A stretch of 26,303 nt of DNA from DAOUET01 sp034430155 (GTDB lineage Bacteria > Chloroflexota > Anaerolineae > Anaerolineales > UBA4823), in assembly GCA_034430155.1 (NCBI GenBank), contig DAOUET010000009.1:1-26303 (forward strand), given 5' to 3'. The notes below the pieces were generated by a model that saw nothing but the letters and a program-made list of their open reading frames with translations, was not told where the DNA came from and ran no database searches. This document shows, one piece after another, positions 14,318-23,036 of the stretch. Every line of letters starts with the position of its first letter. Positions within the stretch are counted from its first letter, which is position 1. The translations under genes were made by a program, and so were the position numbers.

Positions 14318-16042
14318 TTATATCTCACGGTTTAAATCAAACCCCAGTTCCTTAAGGATTTCATCCTCGCCGCGCTTTCGATCCTTCTTACCAAGCAAAT
14401 CCTGCCAGAAGGCTTCATCATAGCGGCGCGAGCGCACCGGTAGTGGCATCGGTACACCCCAACCCAATAGCAACACCTCCTCCTTGGGCTGCAGGCGAGC
14501 CAGCATACCCCTCAGAGAATCTCTTCCTGCCAGGCCCGAGAGAACGGCACGGATGTCATCATCATCGCCCAGCCAGCCCGAAATACGTGTCCCTAATTGG
14601 GACATGACTTCGTCGTAAATCTGGGAAGGACGTTGGTCAACGATCAGCAATGTGACGTAATACTTGCGCAATTCCCGGGCGATGGTGCTAAAAGTGGTCT
14701 GAGCAGCCATTTCGCGGTTGAGCAGCTTGTGGGCTTCTTCCAAAACGATCACCAAAGGGCGCGGTTCTTTTTCACCTTTGCTGCGGAATTCGTTGGTACG
14801 CGTTTCCCAAGCTTGGCGGATTCGGCGGGTGAGCAGGTTGCTGACCAGCAGGTAATCCAGGTCGCTCTCGAACCGTCCAAAGGAGAGCACCACGTGCTGG
14901 CCAGCTTCGAGGGCTTTGATTATCTCGCTAATAGAATCAGCTGCTGGATATTCAACAATATAAGGTTTACGGAATAAAGGCCCGAGTTTCGAGTGCAGAC
15001 CCTTAGCAGCCTCCGGGTGGACACCAGATCGAAAAGCCCATGCTTCGACACTATCTGGAGCCGGCATTTTCTTGCCATCTTCGCTTTCTATCACCGCCCC
15101 TGGTTTAAGTTCCCTGAATGATCTAAACCAATCATCGCGGCCAAAGGTTGCCACCAACGCATCAAGTGTGGTAGGGGTGGTTTCGCGCAAATTTAGTTCA
15201 CCGGTGAGCATTTCGATATCCTCGGGTTGTATATCGCGCGTGGCAACCTCCAGGTTGAAATCAGGGTTCATCCTACGGATTTGGGCACCCTGGCCCAATC
15301 CCACCACTCGTACCTTGCTTGAGAACTTGGTCTTCAAGCCGATGACCCGCTCGCCCGTATCGGAGGCGGTGTCATCCAGGCCGTATTCGTTGTGCATGTC
15401 AAAGACAAGCACAGAGGCGCAGTTGTAATGGATCAACCCGGCCAGCACCAGACGCGTGAGGAAAGATTTTCCGGTGCCAGTGGCACCAAAGACGCCTGAG
15501 GAACGCTGTACAAAACGGTCTAGATTTAGACAGACAGGGTGATCCTGCTCACGGGTATAGCCGATGACGAAATTACCTTTTTTACCAGATTTACCGAAGA
15601 TCTCGGCAATGTCGCCCGAGCCAGCCAACCTCACTGGGGCGTGATGGGGGGGCACGCTTTTGACCGGGAGTGGCCACGGCTCATCTCGCAGCCCCAGGTC
15701 TATAGATTCACGCCATTTAGTATATTCGGCGCTGTCCAATGCAGGGCCACGCTCCATCATCAAAGCTGGCATGACCTCTAGGTTAGTGTACAAGGTCTGC
15801 CCGTGTAGTAGGCCAGCTAACTCCGCAGGCAGGCGTTCTTCGCTTTGTTCATCAGCGAAACGCGGGTCTGTAGCGCCCAACTGCATATCGGTCACTAATC
15901 CGTAGAAGAGCCTCTCCCCGCTCTCGATGACTACAAAAGCTCCCTCCTGCACGGTGTGGGACGGCACGGTCAGGCGCACACGCAGGTTCTCTTTCAACCC
16001 ACCGCCCACAACATAACCGATCATTTCACGACTATCAGCCAT
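14318..16042 (-). CDS. herA: HerA-family DNA translocase/ATPase
   Basis: HerA is a hexameric FtsK/HerA-superfamily motor that works with NurA in DNA-end processing. The 574-residue protein starts MADSREMIGYVVGG. The N-terminal HAS-barrel has GAFVVIESGERLFYGLVTDM (about 34-53). The ATPase core has Walker A GATGTGKS (186-193), Walker B VLVFDMHNEYG (211-221) and a second acidic strand PLVIVLEEAHKLLNRE. Near the end SQLGTRISGWLGDDDDIRAV appears. Start 16042 is chosen because GGAG precedes it. A longer frame to 16063 adds seven residues. It is the last gene of the NurA / HAS-barrel protein / HerA set. Confidence 0.92.
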   Translation of the reverse strand: MADSREMIGYVVGGGLKENLRVRLTVPSHTVQEGAFVVIESGERLFYGLVTDMQLGATDPRFADEQSEERLPAELAGLLHGQTLYTNLEVMPALMMERGPALDSAEYTKWRESIDLGLRDEPWPLPVKSVPPHHAPVRLAGSGDIAEIFGKSGKKGNFVIGYTREQDHPVCLNLDRFVQRSSGVFGATGTGKSFLTRLVLAGLIHYNCASVLVFDMHNEYGLDDTASDTGERVIGLKTKFSSKVRVVGLGQGAQIRRMNPDFNLEVATRDIQPEDIEMLTGELNLRETTPTTLDALVATFGRDDWFRSFRELKPGAVIESEDGKKMPAPDSVEAWAFRSGVHPEAAKGLHSKLGPLFRKPYIVEYPAADSISEIIKALEAGQHVVLSFGRFESDLDYLLVSNLLTRRIRQAWETRTNEFRSKGEKEPRPLVIVLEEAHKLLNREMAAQTTFSTIARELRKYYVTLLIVDQRPSQIYDEVMSQLGTRISGWLGDDDDIRAVLSGLAGRDSLRGMLARLQPKEEVLLLGWGVPMPLPVRSRRYDEAFWQDLLGKKDRKRGEDEILKELGFDLNREI

Positions 16043-16148
16043 GATGTCTCCATTGAATTTCATTTTCTACTACAAAGAAGGCCAAAATACACGAGGATAT
16101 TTTTAGAAAATTAATAAAGACATTCCTTCCCCTTTGTGCGTTTTGTGA

Positions 16149-16754
16149 TTAAAACCTCAGAACATCACTCAAAGCGCCCAGTACACTTATTAGATTGGGA
16201 TAATCATCGCGCAGCAAAATGATCAGCTCCCGGGTAGCGGACTGAACCCAGGCAGGGTCTCCGCAGGTTTTATGGGCGGCCTGAGCTTGTTGTAAATGAG
16301 CTGCCAGCAATTCTCCGGTCGGTAATTCGTTTGCCCGCAGGATATGCCGAAAGTAGCCAAAACGACCGGCGCTGGTAAAGTGGCAGATTTCCTGGTCGCT
16401 ACAGGCATAAATCACATCCAGGCTGAGCGGCGGGCGAGGCGGCAACAGGTGAGAGATACGCCCACCTTGCCGGTAACCGAGGGTGAGCACGCCCATCTCG
16501 ACCGGGACATTGCGGTTCAGGCGATTATCGGCTAGGATAGCTTCGCTGATACCCTCGGCGGTGACCAGCTGGCGCACCAACCCATCGTCTTCTATATGGA
16601 TATCGTGGATCAAACCGTAAATCTGGTAATCATCCTCCAAAGGTACCCTCACCAGCGCTCCGAAAGAGGGCGTGGTCAATTGGGAGACGCGGCACCCTAC
16701 AACAAAGCTGTTGGTAGTGGCCCGCAACAAACGTCCGATTTCGATGCTATCCAT
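16149..16754 (-). CDS. HAS-barrel-like protein between NurA and HerA
   Basis: I do not know a named family. The 201-residue protein starts MDSIEIGRLLRATTNSFVVG. Residues ~5-60 look like the HAS-barrel of HerA: GALVRVPLEDDYQIYGLIHDIHI aligns with GAFVVIESGERLFYGLVTDM of the neighbouring HerA. There is no P-loop or nuclease motif. A middle part has LPPRPPLSLDVIYACSDQEI, followed by helical sequence. ATG 16754 is preferred over 16757 because GGGAGG touches the latter. It lies 106 bp before herA and 86 bp after nurA on the same strand. I infer it is a partner or regulator of HerA-NurA. Confidence 0.8.
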   Translation of the reverse strand: MDSIEIGRLLRATTNSFVVGCRVSQLTTPSFGALVRVPLEDDYQIYGLIHDIHIEDDGLVRQLVTAEGISEAILADNRLNRNVPVEMGVLTLGYRQGGRISHLLPPRPPLSLDVIYACSDQEICHFTSAGRFGYFRHILRANELPTGELLAAHLQQAQAAHKTCGDPAWVQSATRELIILLRDDYPNLISVLGALSDVLRF

Positions 16755-16843
16755 CATCCTCCCAAACCTCCGTGATCTAAACCCGGTATCGAATTAATTT
16801 TTTAGTGGTCCATATCTGCTCAAAACCAGCAGGGATGGCTGGT

Positions 16844-18028
16844 TTACAGGCGGGTCTTACCTGGCAAGTCTTTCAGACCTTGTTTTTGTGATAGACCTAA
16901 AAGATTCACACCATGACGGCGCAGTTCCATAGTGATCATCTGGGTGACTTGTTCCTTCTCTTGCAGGGTGACGATGGCGGTTTCGTGAGCGCGATGCAAA
17001 AGATAGGGATAAGGGCGCGTTCCCACCACCCGGCATTGATGTACGAGTATTGGGTGGAGATTATTTAACATGTCGGTGTTTCTCGCTACCCAGGCGGGGA
17101 TTTCGACACGCGCCAGCCAGGGATGCCCCTCCCGTCCTACATTGATATAGAAGAAGTGTAAAGCCAGATCGCCAGTATAAACCTTGGCCGAAGGTGACTG
17201 CACGGCAAAGACCGGCGACCGGGCGCCTACTTCCAAGAGATCCTTATAAAGATCGATATCGAATACGCCCCGCAGGGGGTGCAGGCGCTTGATGTCCGCC
17301 AGTTCTATTTCAGGGGTCAATGCTACCTCCAGCAGACGGACGACCAGGGCGGTGCCAGGTTTGTCCACGTAGCCGGCGGTGGTCACCCCGAGCTCCTGCA
17401 TGCTGGCGAGCACCTCCAGGTACTCCGACAGGCTTTTCTGGAACTCGGAGGCCTCCTCGCTATCAAGGTCACGCGGCCCGTAAATCTCCAGCAGCCCGTC
17501 CGTGAAAGTGATCACGGGCGGATCAGCCTGGGCGGCCAGTTCCGCCAACAGCTTTCGCTCACCCAGGTCGCGCCTCAGGGCAATGGTGGCCTCAGAGAGG
17601 GCGCCCGTATGGTTGTAGAGGTCGTCGCCGTAGAACAGGCGGCTGAACACATGAGTGCTCGGCGCCTGCGGAGCTCCATATATCATCTGGATAGCACCAA
17701 CATTGATGAGACCAAATTCCACCTCGGCATGGCGATCCGGGATGATCTGAGAACCATCCGCTGCCAGGAGGGTGGCTTTTTCAGGCAGTGCAAGTATAGA
17801 GAATTGCCCGTCGAGGGGTCCTTCGACAGGCAGGGCGCAGCGCAAGGAGGGGTCGTGCTGGCGCGCCGTCCGTTCGGCCTTGTGACGCAAAGGCTCAAGG
17901 TCTTGCGCGTAGCTTTCCAGCAGGGCGCCCGCCTTTTCTCGCAGCCCTTGCAGACGTTTCTCACGTCCAGCCGCATTCTCCCCCAATTGCTGGACTTGGT
18001 CACGTATTTGCTGAAAATCCAGGGACAT
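16844..18028 (-). CDS. nurA: NurA-type nuclease
   Basis: NurA is a 5'-3' nuclease dimer that partners HerA in resecting DNA ends. The 394-residue protein has an N-terminal coiled-coil-like helix (about 1-60), then the NurA domain: LLAADGSQI (D91), the second acidic strand VITFTDGLLEI (D177), GYVDKPG and a C-terminal RPYPYLLHRAHETAIVTLQE, where NurA proteins keep a conserved His/Ala-rich motif. AAGGCG precedes ATG 18028. It heads the NurA / HAS-barrel / HerA operon. A 274-residue antisense frame at 17279-18103 is a shadow. Confidence 0.88.
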   Translation of the reverse strand: MSLDFQQIRDQVQQLGENAAGREKRLQGLREKAGALLESYAQDLEPLRHKAERTARQHDPSLRCALPVEGPLDGQFSILALPEKATLLAADGSQIIPDRHAEVEFGLINVGAIQMIYGAPQAPSTHVFSRLFYGDDLYNHTGALSEATIALRRDLGERKLLAELAAQADPPVITFTDGLLEIYGPRDLDSEEASEFQKSLSEYLEVLASMQELGVTTAGYVDKPGTALVVRLLEVALTPEIELADIKRLHPLRGVFDIDLYKDLLEVGARSPVFAVQSPSAKVYTGDLALHFFYINVGREGHPWLARVEIPAWVARNTDMLNNLHPILVHQCRVVGTRPYPYLLHRAHETAIVTLQEKEQVTQMITMELRRHGVNLLGLSQKQGLKDLPGKTRL

Positions 18029-18560
18029 ATATTCGCCTTGAGAATGGATACAAAAACCGGATGGAAATCCGGCAGATCAGAACAATTGTTTGAGATATTT
18101 TAAAGCCTGATGGCTAGGGGCGCAAGGGGCTATAGATAATTTCTTTGGGAGGTAACTCAGGGCTGGGCTTTTTCGATCATGTACAAATCTCCATGCCCAT
18201 TAGATGCGTACAGCCGACCCGGAGCCAGCGCACCACCGTTGATTTTTTTAGTCTTGATCCGACATCTTCGCCAGCCAGAGTGGCACCTCGGCGCAGGGTG
18301 AAAGAGCAAAACAAGTCGGGTTGGCTCCAAACACAAAGCGGGACTTTCACCCATAGATATTCCAGATAAGCAGGCCAGAGTGAGGTAGGTTGGTCAACCG
18401 CCGCCAGGTAGGGATTACGCAAGCTGCTCAAAGGTCGGACGAGATGGGTATAGGCAAAACCGAAAAAGTGCACCAGCGACAGGGCTAGCTGTTAATCAGC
18501 CTGTGGAGCAGATAACTGATCGTAATTTCCTTTGCCTTGCTGGATAAATATTTGTAGGAT
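18029..18560. other. Gene-poor region between nurA and second two-component system
   Basis: A 532-bp stretch has no intact gene. It contains the possible propeller remnant on the minus strand (18157-18354). No clear promoter, terminator or repeat was found in the rest. Confidence 0.5.
18157..18354 (-). pseudogene. Possible decayed beta-propeller (PQQ-like) C-terminal fragment
   Basis: The minus-strand frame ends with KINGGALAPGRLYASNGHG then DLYMIEKAQP, which resembles the last blade of a PQQ-type propeller (G-x-LY-x-x-x-x-x-G-x-LY). Upstream in the same frame the sequence is not protein-like. Another frame (18177-18473) shows FTLRRGATLAGEDVGSRLKK leading up to a seven-A run (minus strand, near 18243-18249). 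Joining the frames there gives a more propeller-like read. I suspect a frameshifted, truncated gene; chance is possible. Confidence 0.25.
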
Positions 18561-19937
18561 TTACCCAGTTGGAGGTCTTCTGGGCGCGACCGGCAGCGTG
18601 AAAACAACCCTTGTGCCTTCACCGACCACCGATTCAATACCCACCTGCCCGCCTTGAGCTTCGACCAGCTGTTTGACGATGGACAGACCTAGTCCGGCGC
18701 CGCCGGTTAGACGCGCTCGCGATTTGTCCACCCGATAGAAACGCTCAAAGACGTAAGGCAAGTGCTCAGGAGCAATGCCTATGCCGGTGTCCTGCACGCT
18801 GATCTCAACCTGAGAATCTGAAGCTTTAGCCGAGAGGCGGATTTCACCGCCAGGCTGCGTATTGGTAATGGCATTGGTCAAAAGGTTTCTGAGCACCTGG
18901 ACCATACGACCAGCGTCAACATAAACATCCGGCAGGCTGGGAGGTAGATCGACTTCAACCCGCAACCCTTTTTCGCTCGCCTGGGGTTTCATCGGGTATA
19001 CGGCTTTCTCGACGACTTCTTCGATGTGAATTTGTTGCAGCACCAGATTGAGCTGACCAGCCTCAGCCAACGCCAATTCCTGCAGGTCATCCACCAGTCT
19101 ATTTAGCAGCATGGCTTCTTCGTGCAAAGAGGCGATGATTTCAGGCTTGGGTTCGATAAGTCCATCCAACAGCGCCTCCAGATAACCTCGCACGTTAGAG
19201 AGCGGTGTGCGTAATTCGTGAGCCACATCAGTGACCATGTTTCGGCGTAGTTGCTCCATACGTGCCAGGCCATCAGCCATGGCGTTGAAAGCTTTGGCCA
19301 GCTCACCCAGCTCCCCACTGGTATGCACCGATACCCTGCGGCTGAGATCCCCTCTCTCCATGCCACGAGCGGCGGAGGTGAGCGCATCGATCGGACGCAG
19401 CAGACTTCGGGATAACAGTAAGGTCAGCAGCAAGGCGACCAACCCGGCTGCGCCAATAGCCACTAATAACGAGCGGTTGACCGAGCTGGTAAAGCGGGAC
19501 TCAATGGCTTCAAGACTGCTGTCTTGTAGGGGTACCAGATAAGTGAGGACGGCCTTGCCCTCGATCAAGAAGGCTGCAAAAGGTTTAGAACGCATTGTAT
19601 CGATCTTAGACCCCAACAACTCGCCGGTTGAATCAGCTATGACATTGCCATCCAGGTCAGCCATGACAAAACGAGCTCGGCTAGTCCTGCCCATGCGATC
19701 AAGCAGGGTTTGGATATCATCCCAAATCTGGCGTTCGCCTCTGTGCTGGGCTAGATATTTATTAATAGCATTGATTTTCGTTTCGAGGTTGAAATTAGGG
19801 TAATCTAAAATAACCTCAACGGAGCGACGAAACTCGCTGGTAGTGGAGCGGCTGGCGAATATTGCCACTGTACCAACCGCAACAGTGACCACGATGATAA
19901 AAGTCAGGAGCAACCTAACACGCAGGCTATTGAACAT
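18561..19937 (-). CDS. Membrane sensor histidine kinase
   Basis: This 458-residue kinase is the partner of the response regulator at 19927-20634. It has an N-terminal membrane helix at about 8-28, an extracytoplasmic region of ~125 residues (29-155), a second helix (156-177) and HAMP (about 178-230). The H-box DVAHELRTPLSNVRGYLEAL carries H240, with an N-box LRNLLTNAITNT, a G1 box QDTGIGIA, an F box FERFYRVDKSRARL and a G2 box GAGLGLSIVKQL. Start 19937 overlaps the regulator stop by 11 nt with GAGGGA upstream; a longer frame to 19970 adds 11 unlikely residues. Signal unknown. Confidence 0.94.
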   Translation of the reverse strand: MFNSLRVRLLLTFIIVVTVAVGTVAIFASRSTTSEFRRSVEVILDYPNFNLETKINAINKYLAQHRGERQIWDDIQTLLDRMGRTSRARFVMADLDGNVIADSTGELLGSKIDTMRSKPFAAFLIEGKAVLTYLVPLQDSSLEAIESRFTSSVNRSLLVAIGAAGLVALLLTLLLSRSLLRPIDALTSAARGMERGDLSRRVSVHTSGELGELAKAFNAMADGLARMEQLRRNMVTDVAHELRTPLSNVRGYLEALLDGLIEPKPEIIASLHEEAMLLNRLVDDLQELALAEAGQLNLVLQQIHIEEVVEKAVYPMKPQASEKGLRVEVDLPPSLPDVYVDAGRMVQVLRNLLTNAITNTQPGGEIRLSAKASDSQVEISVQDTGIGIAPEHLPYVFERFYRVDKSRARLTGGAGLGLSIVKQLVEAQGGQVGIESVVGEGTRVVFTLPVAPRRPPTG

Positions 19938-20634
19938 CGCAGGATCCCTCGAACTTATAACCCACCCCATGTACAGTCTGGATGTAGCTGGGGCTGGAGG
20001 AGTCTGGCTCGATTTTCTTACGCAGATTCATCACATGTACATCCACAGTGCGCTCAAAGCCGCCATAGTCGAAACCAAAGGCATGCTCGAGCAGCTCCAG
20101 GCGGGAAAAAACCCTGCCGGGTTGCTTCATCATGGTCTCTAGGAGCTTAAACTCCTTAGGAGTCAAATGGACTGGCTCACCAGCCAGGCGAGCCTGGTGG
20201 CGTACGAAATCTACAACCAGATCCCCATAACTCAGTTCAGGCGGCCCGGCTTCTTCCTCCGTACTGGCGCGCCGCAGCACCGCCCGTACCCGGGCAACCA
20301 ACTCGCGCGGGCTGAAGGGTTTGGTGACGTAATCATCAGCCCCGAGATCGAGGCCTAACAGCTTATCGTCCTCTGTGGATTTAGCGGTAAGCATTATGAT
20401 GGGCACTTTTGATTCGGAGCGTATAATGCGGCAGACATCCAGCCCATCTATCCTGGGCAGCATAAGATCCAAAATGATCAATCCGGGTAGTTTTCCTCGG
20501 GCGATCTCCAATGCCTGGCGCCCATCATAGGCTGCCAGCACCCGGTATCCATCTTTTTCCAGGTATAGCCTAATCAAGTCAACCGTTTTGATATCATCAT
20601 CAACAACTAAGACCAACGGTTTGATTTTGATCAT
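19927..20634 (-). CDS. OmpR/PhoB-family response regulator
   Basis: This is a 235-residue DNA-binding regulator. The receiver domain has LVLVVDDDIKTV, phosphoacceptor D56 in LIILDLMLPRIDG, T83 in IMLTAKS and K105 in YVTKPFSPRELVARVRAVLRR. The winged helix includes LTPKEFKLLETMMKQPGRVFSR, GFDYGGFERTVDVHVMNLRKKI and HGVGYKFE. It forms an operon with the sensor kinase, whose start it overlaps. A promoter candidate lies at 20725-20754. Ribosome binding is weak before ATG 20634. Confidence 0.95.
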   Translation of the reverse strand: MIKIKPLVLVVDDDIKTVDLIRLYLEKDGYRVLAAYDGRQALEIARGKLPGLIILDLMLPRIDGLDVCRIIRSESKVPIIMLTAKSTEDDKLLGLDLGADDYVTKPFSPRELVARVRAVLRRASTEEEAGPPELSYGDLVVDFVRHQARLAGEPVHLTPKEFKLLETMMKQPGRVFSRLELLEHAFGFDYGGFERTVDVHVMNLRKKIEPDSSSPSYIQTVHGVGYKFEGSCDVQ

Positions 20635-20975
20635 TGCAATTGTGGAAATTAGTAGAACGAAGTACTAGAAAGGGAAGTGTGCGAGAACAGCAATCCAAGC
20701 AGAGCGCCGATACGCGTTTTATGAATTATAAACACAATCAATTCAGTATAACAAAAAGATTTAAAGGAATTATGAAGATTAGATAAGCGGGTTGGCAAAG
20801 CAGGTGCGATTCTGTCGTTGCAATAGGAACACTCTAGGGTAAAATGGGACAATTAGCACGGCGAACCCACTTGATAAACGAGACAAGGAATTGAATTTGT
20901 TTTTCTGTTAATTGCGCGGAAAACTCGCAATCAGCAGAAATGATAGAATATGATCCGAGATAAACCGGCCTAAGT
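20635..20975. other. Divergent intergenic region
   Basis: A 341-bp gap lies between the leftward response regulator and the rightward acetyltransferase. It holds the leftward promoter at 20725-20754. On the + strand TTGCAA (20818-20823), a 16-bp spacer and TAAAAT (20840-20845) is a weak rightward promoter candidate, and TTGCGC (20922-20927) with TAGAAT (20944-20949) is another. No gene is seen. Confidence 0.5.
20725..20754 (-). promoter_or_regulatory. Promoter candidate for response regulator / sensor kinase operon
   Basis: On the minus strand TTGTTA (complement of 20749-20754), an 18-bp spacer and a consensus TATAAT (complement of 20725-20730) are seen. The start of transcription would be ~80 nt before the regulator ATG. 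The region is AT-rich. Confidence 0.5.
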
Positions 20976-21968
20976 ATGACTGCCATTTCGAGATCTGTAA
21001 CCCACTCTTCTGACCATCTGCGTCCTTTCGATCTCGGTCGAGATTTGAACGCGGTTGCTAACCTGGTGGAACAATGTTTCGCCGAAACACTGGATCCAGA
21101 TGGAAGGCGCTACATCCAGCATATGCGCTCGGCTGCCCGCAACACGCGCTACCTGCGGTGGGCCACGGTCATGGCGGGTAGCATATCCATGCCCCTGACC
21201 GGTTTTGTATGGGAAGATAACGGCTATCTAGCTGGCAACCTGAGCCTGATCCCGTTTTTACGCCAGGGTCAGCGCATTTATCTGATCGCCAATGTGGCAG
21301 TAGATCCCAATTACCGCCGCCGGGGTATCGCCCGATCCCTGACCCTTACTGCCTTGGACAACCTCAGACAACGAGGCGCTAAAGCGGTTTGGCTGCAGGT
21401 CCGCCAGGAAAACGCCATCGCATTGAACTTATACCGGTCGCTGGGGTTCCAGGAACAAATCCAGCGTACAACCTGGGAAAGCCAGGAGAGGACAAGCGGA
21501 TACCATCTTGACGAGCCAGAATGGCTGCCCACGGGGGTGAGGATTACTTCCAGGGAAGCGCGTTTTTGGCCAAAGCAACTGGCTTGGCTCCAGTCTCTCT
21601 ATCCCCCTGAAGTCACCTGGTACCTACCTTTTAACCTTTACAACCTGCGCCCGGGCATTTGGGGAGGTTTAATGCGCTTATTCAGCGGTGCCCCCATCAG
21701 GCAGTGGGCGGCACTGAGCGGCAACCAATTGCTGGGTATTTTAGCCTATCACCCAGTACCTTATTATGCCGATCACCTGTGGCTGGCCGCACCGCCAGAA
21801 TACGAAGATATAGCCGTGCGAGCATTGCTACACCACGCACGCCAGCATTACAACCGCCGGCCGTTGAGTATGGATTTCCCTGCAGGTCACAGCTTACAAG
21901 CCTTTCAAGAAGCCGGTTTTCGCATTCACCAGACCCTGGTCTGGATGGAGATAAAATTCGGGAATTAG
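20976..21968 (+). CDS. GNAT-family N-acetyltransferase, probably two-domain
   Basis: GNAT enzymes move an acetyl group from acetyl-CoA to an amine. Residues ~15-165 form a typical domain: VAVDPNYRRRGIARSLTLTA holds the CoA-binding R-x-x-G-x-A loop, and VRQENAIALNLYRSLGFQEQ is motif B. Residues ~185-330 are a second, less conserved part ending DFPAGHSLQAFQEAGFRIH, which looks like a degenerate GNAT half. The 330-residue length fits tandem GNATs. ATG 20976 has no good ribosome binding site. The ABC exporter starts 62 nt after it; a role in modifying the exported compound is possible but unproven. Confidence 0.85.
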   Translation: MTAISRSVTHSSDHLRPFDLGRDLNAVANLVEQCFAETLDPDGRRYIQHMRSAARNTRYLRWATVMAGSISMPLTGFVWEDNGYLAGNLSLIPFLRQGQRIYLIANVAVDPNYRRRGIARSLTLTALDNLRQRGAKAVWLQVRQENAIALNLYRSLGFQEQIQRTTWESQERTSGYHLDEPEWLPTGVRITSREARFWPKQLAWLQSLYPPEVTWYLPFNLYNLRPGIWGGLMRLFSGAPIRQWAALSGNQLLGILAYHPVPYYADHLWLAAPPEYEDIAVRALLHHARQHYNRRPLSMDFPAGHSLQAFQEAGFRIHQTLVWMEIKFGN

Positions 21969-22030
21969 CACTAAAGCAAGGGGGGCTAGATAAGAGCGAG
22001 CATCCCATATAGGAAATTTGAGAGAAGGCT

Positions 22031-23035
22031 ATGATCGGTACTGTACGAGTTGAAAACTTATCTAAAATCTACCGGGTGCACAACCGCAAAGGCCTCTTCA
22101 AATCCGAAAAGAGCTCTGTAGAAGCGCTAAAGAGCGTAACCCTAGAGGTGGACCAGGGCGAGATTTTTGGCCTACTTGGGCCAAACGGCGCCGGTAAGAC
22201 CACCCTGATCAAAATCTTGACCACTTTATTGCTGCCTAGCGGAGGGGAGGCCTGGGTGAACGGCTACAACGTGCAACGCCACGAGAACGAGGTGCGCGCC
22301 ACCGTGGGTTGTATGTTAATGGGTGAGCGCGGTTTGTACTGGAAATTGACCGGGCGCGAGAATCTGGAATACTTCGGGGCGCTTTACCATTTCTCCCCAA
22401 GCAACCGACGTCAGCGAGCGCAAGAGATCCTCGATCTCTTAGGCCTCGGAGATATTGCTGACCGGACCGTGGAGACTTATTCATCAGGCCAGAAAATGAA
22501 CTTGGCCTTTGGTAAGGCTTTGATTAACGATGCGCCTCTGCTGGTCTTAGACGAACCGACCAACACACTGGATGTCCCTTCTGCCAGCGAATTACGCGCC
22601 ATCGTTCGCAAATTGAACGCTCAAGGCAAGACTGTCATCTATACAACCCACATCATGACCGAAGCAGAAACCTTGTGTGACCGCGTGGCCATCATTGATT
22701 ACGGCCAGCTATTGGCCTTGGGGACCGTAGACCAGCTCAAGGCCTCCCTCAAACGCGATCAAATCATCCGCTTTGAAGGCGTTATTCCCTCAAAAGCTTT
22801 CACGGCAGTACAGCAGCTGCCTCAAGTGCAGCAGGCTACCCGTACATCTACGAACGGCGGTAACCTGCTCACAGTGGTAACCGGTAACGGGCATGCAATC
22901 TTGCCTCAGCTGATCGAAATCCTCACCGCTAACGGCACGCTGATCCAAAGCATAACACCCCAGGAGATCACCTTGGAAGACGTCTTTATCGCTAAAACCG
23001 GCCGCACGCTGGCCGAGGATACCCGGGAAAAATAA
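22031..23035 (+). CDS. ABC exporter ATP-binding protein (NatA/DrrA-like)
   Basis: This 334-residue ATPase powers the two ABC-2 permeases downstream. Walker A is GPNGAGKT (50-57), Q-loop region ATVGCMLMGERGLYWKLTGRE, signature YSSGQKMN (150-157; SSGQK in place of the canonical LSGGQ), Walker B LLVLDEPT (170-177), and an H-loop with H207 in YTTHIMTEAE. A C-terminal ~90-residue domain after 235 is of the DUF4162/NatA type. AGAAGG precedes ATG 22031. The permease gene begins one nucleotide after its stop, so the products are probably made in fixed ratio. Substrate unknown (drug, lipid or peptide). Confidence 0.93.
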   Translation: MIGTVRVENLSKIYRVHNRKGLFKSEKSSVEALKSVTLEVDQGEIFGLLGPNGAGKTTLIKILTTLLLPSGGEAWVNGYNVQRHENEVRATVGCMLMGERGLYWKLTGRENLEYFGALYHFSPSNRRQRAQEILDLLGLGDIADRTVETYSSGQKMNLAFGKALINDAPLLVLDEPTNTLDVPSASELRAIVRKLNAQGKTVIYTTHIMTEAETLCDRVAIIDYGQLLALGTVDQLKASLKRDQIIRFEGVIPSKAFTAVQQLPQVQQATRTSTNGGNLLTVVTGNGHAILPQLIEILTANGTLIQSITPQEITLEDVFIAKTGRTLAEDTREK

Positions 23036-23036
23036 A

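Noticed and set aside
17279..18103. 274-residue open frame on the + strand
   Set aside because: It lies antisense to nurA, which has clear family motifs; the + strand product is low-complexity and matches nothing.
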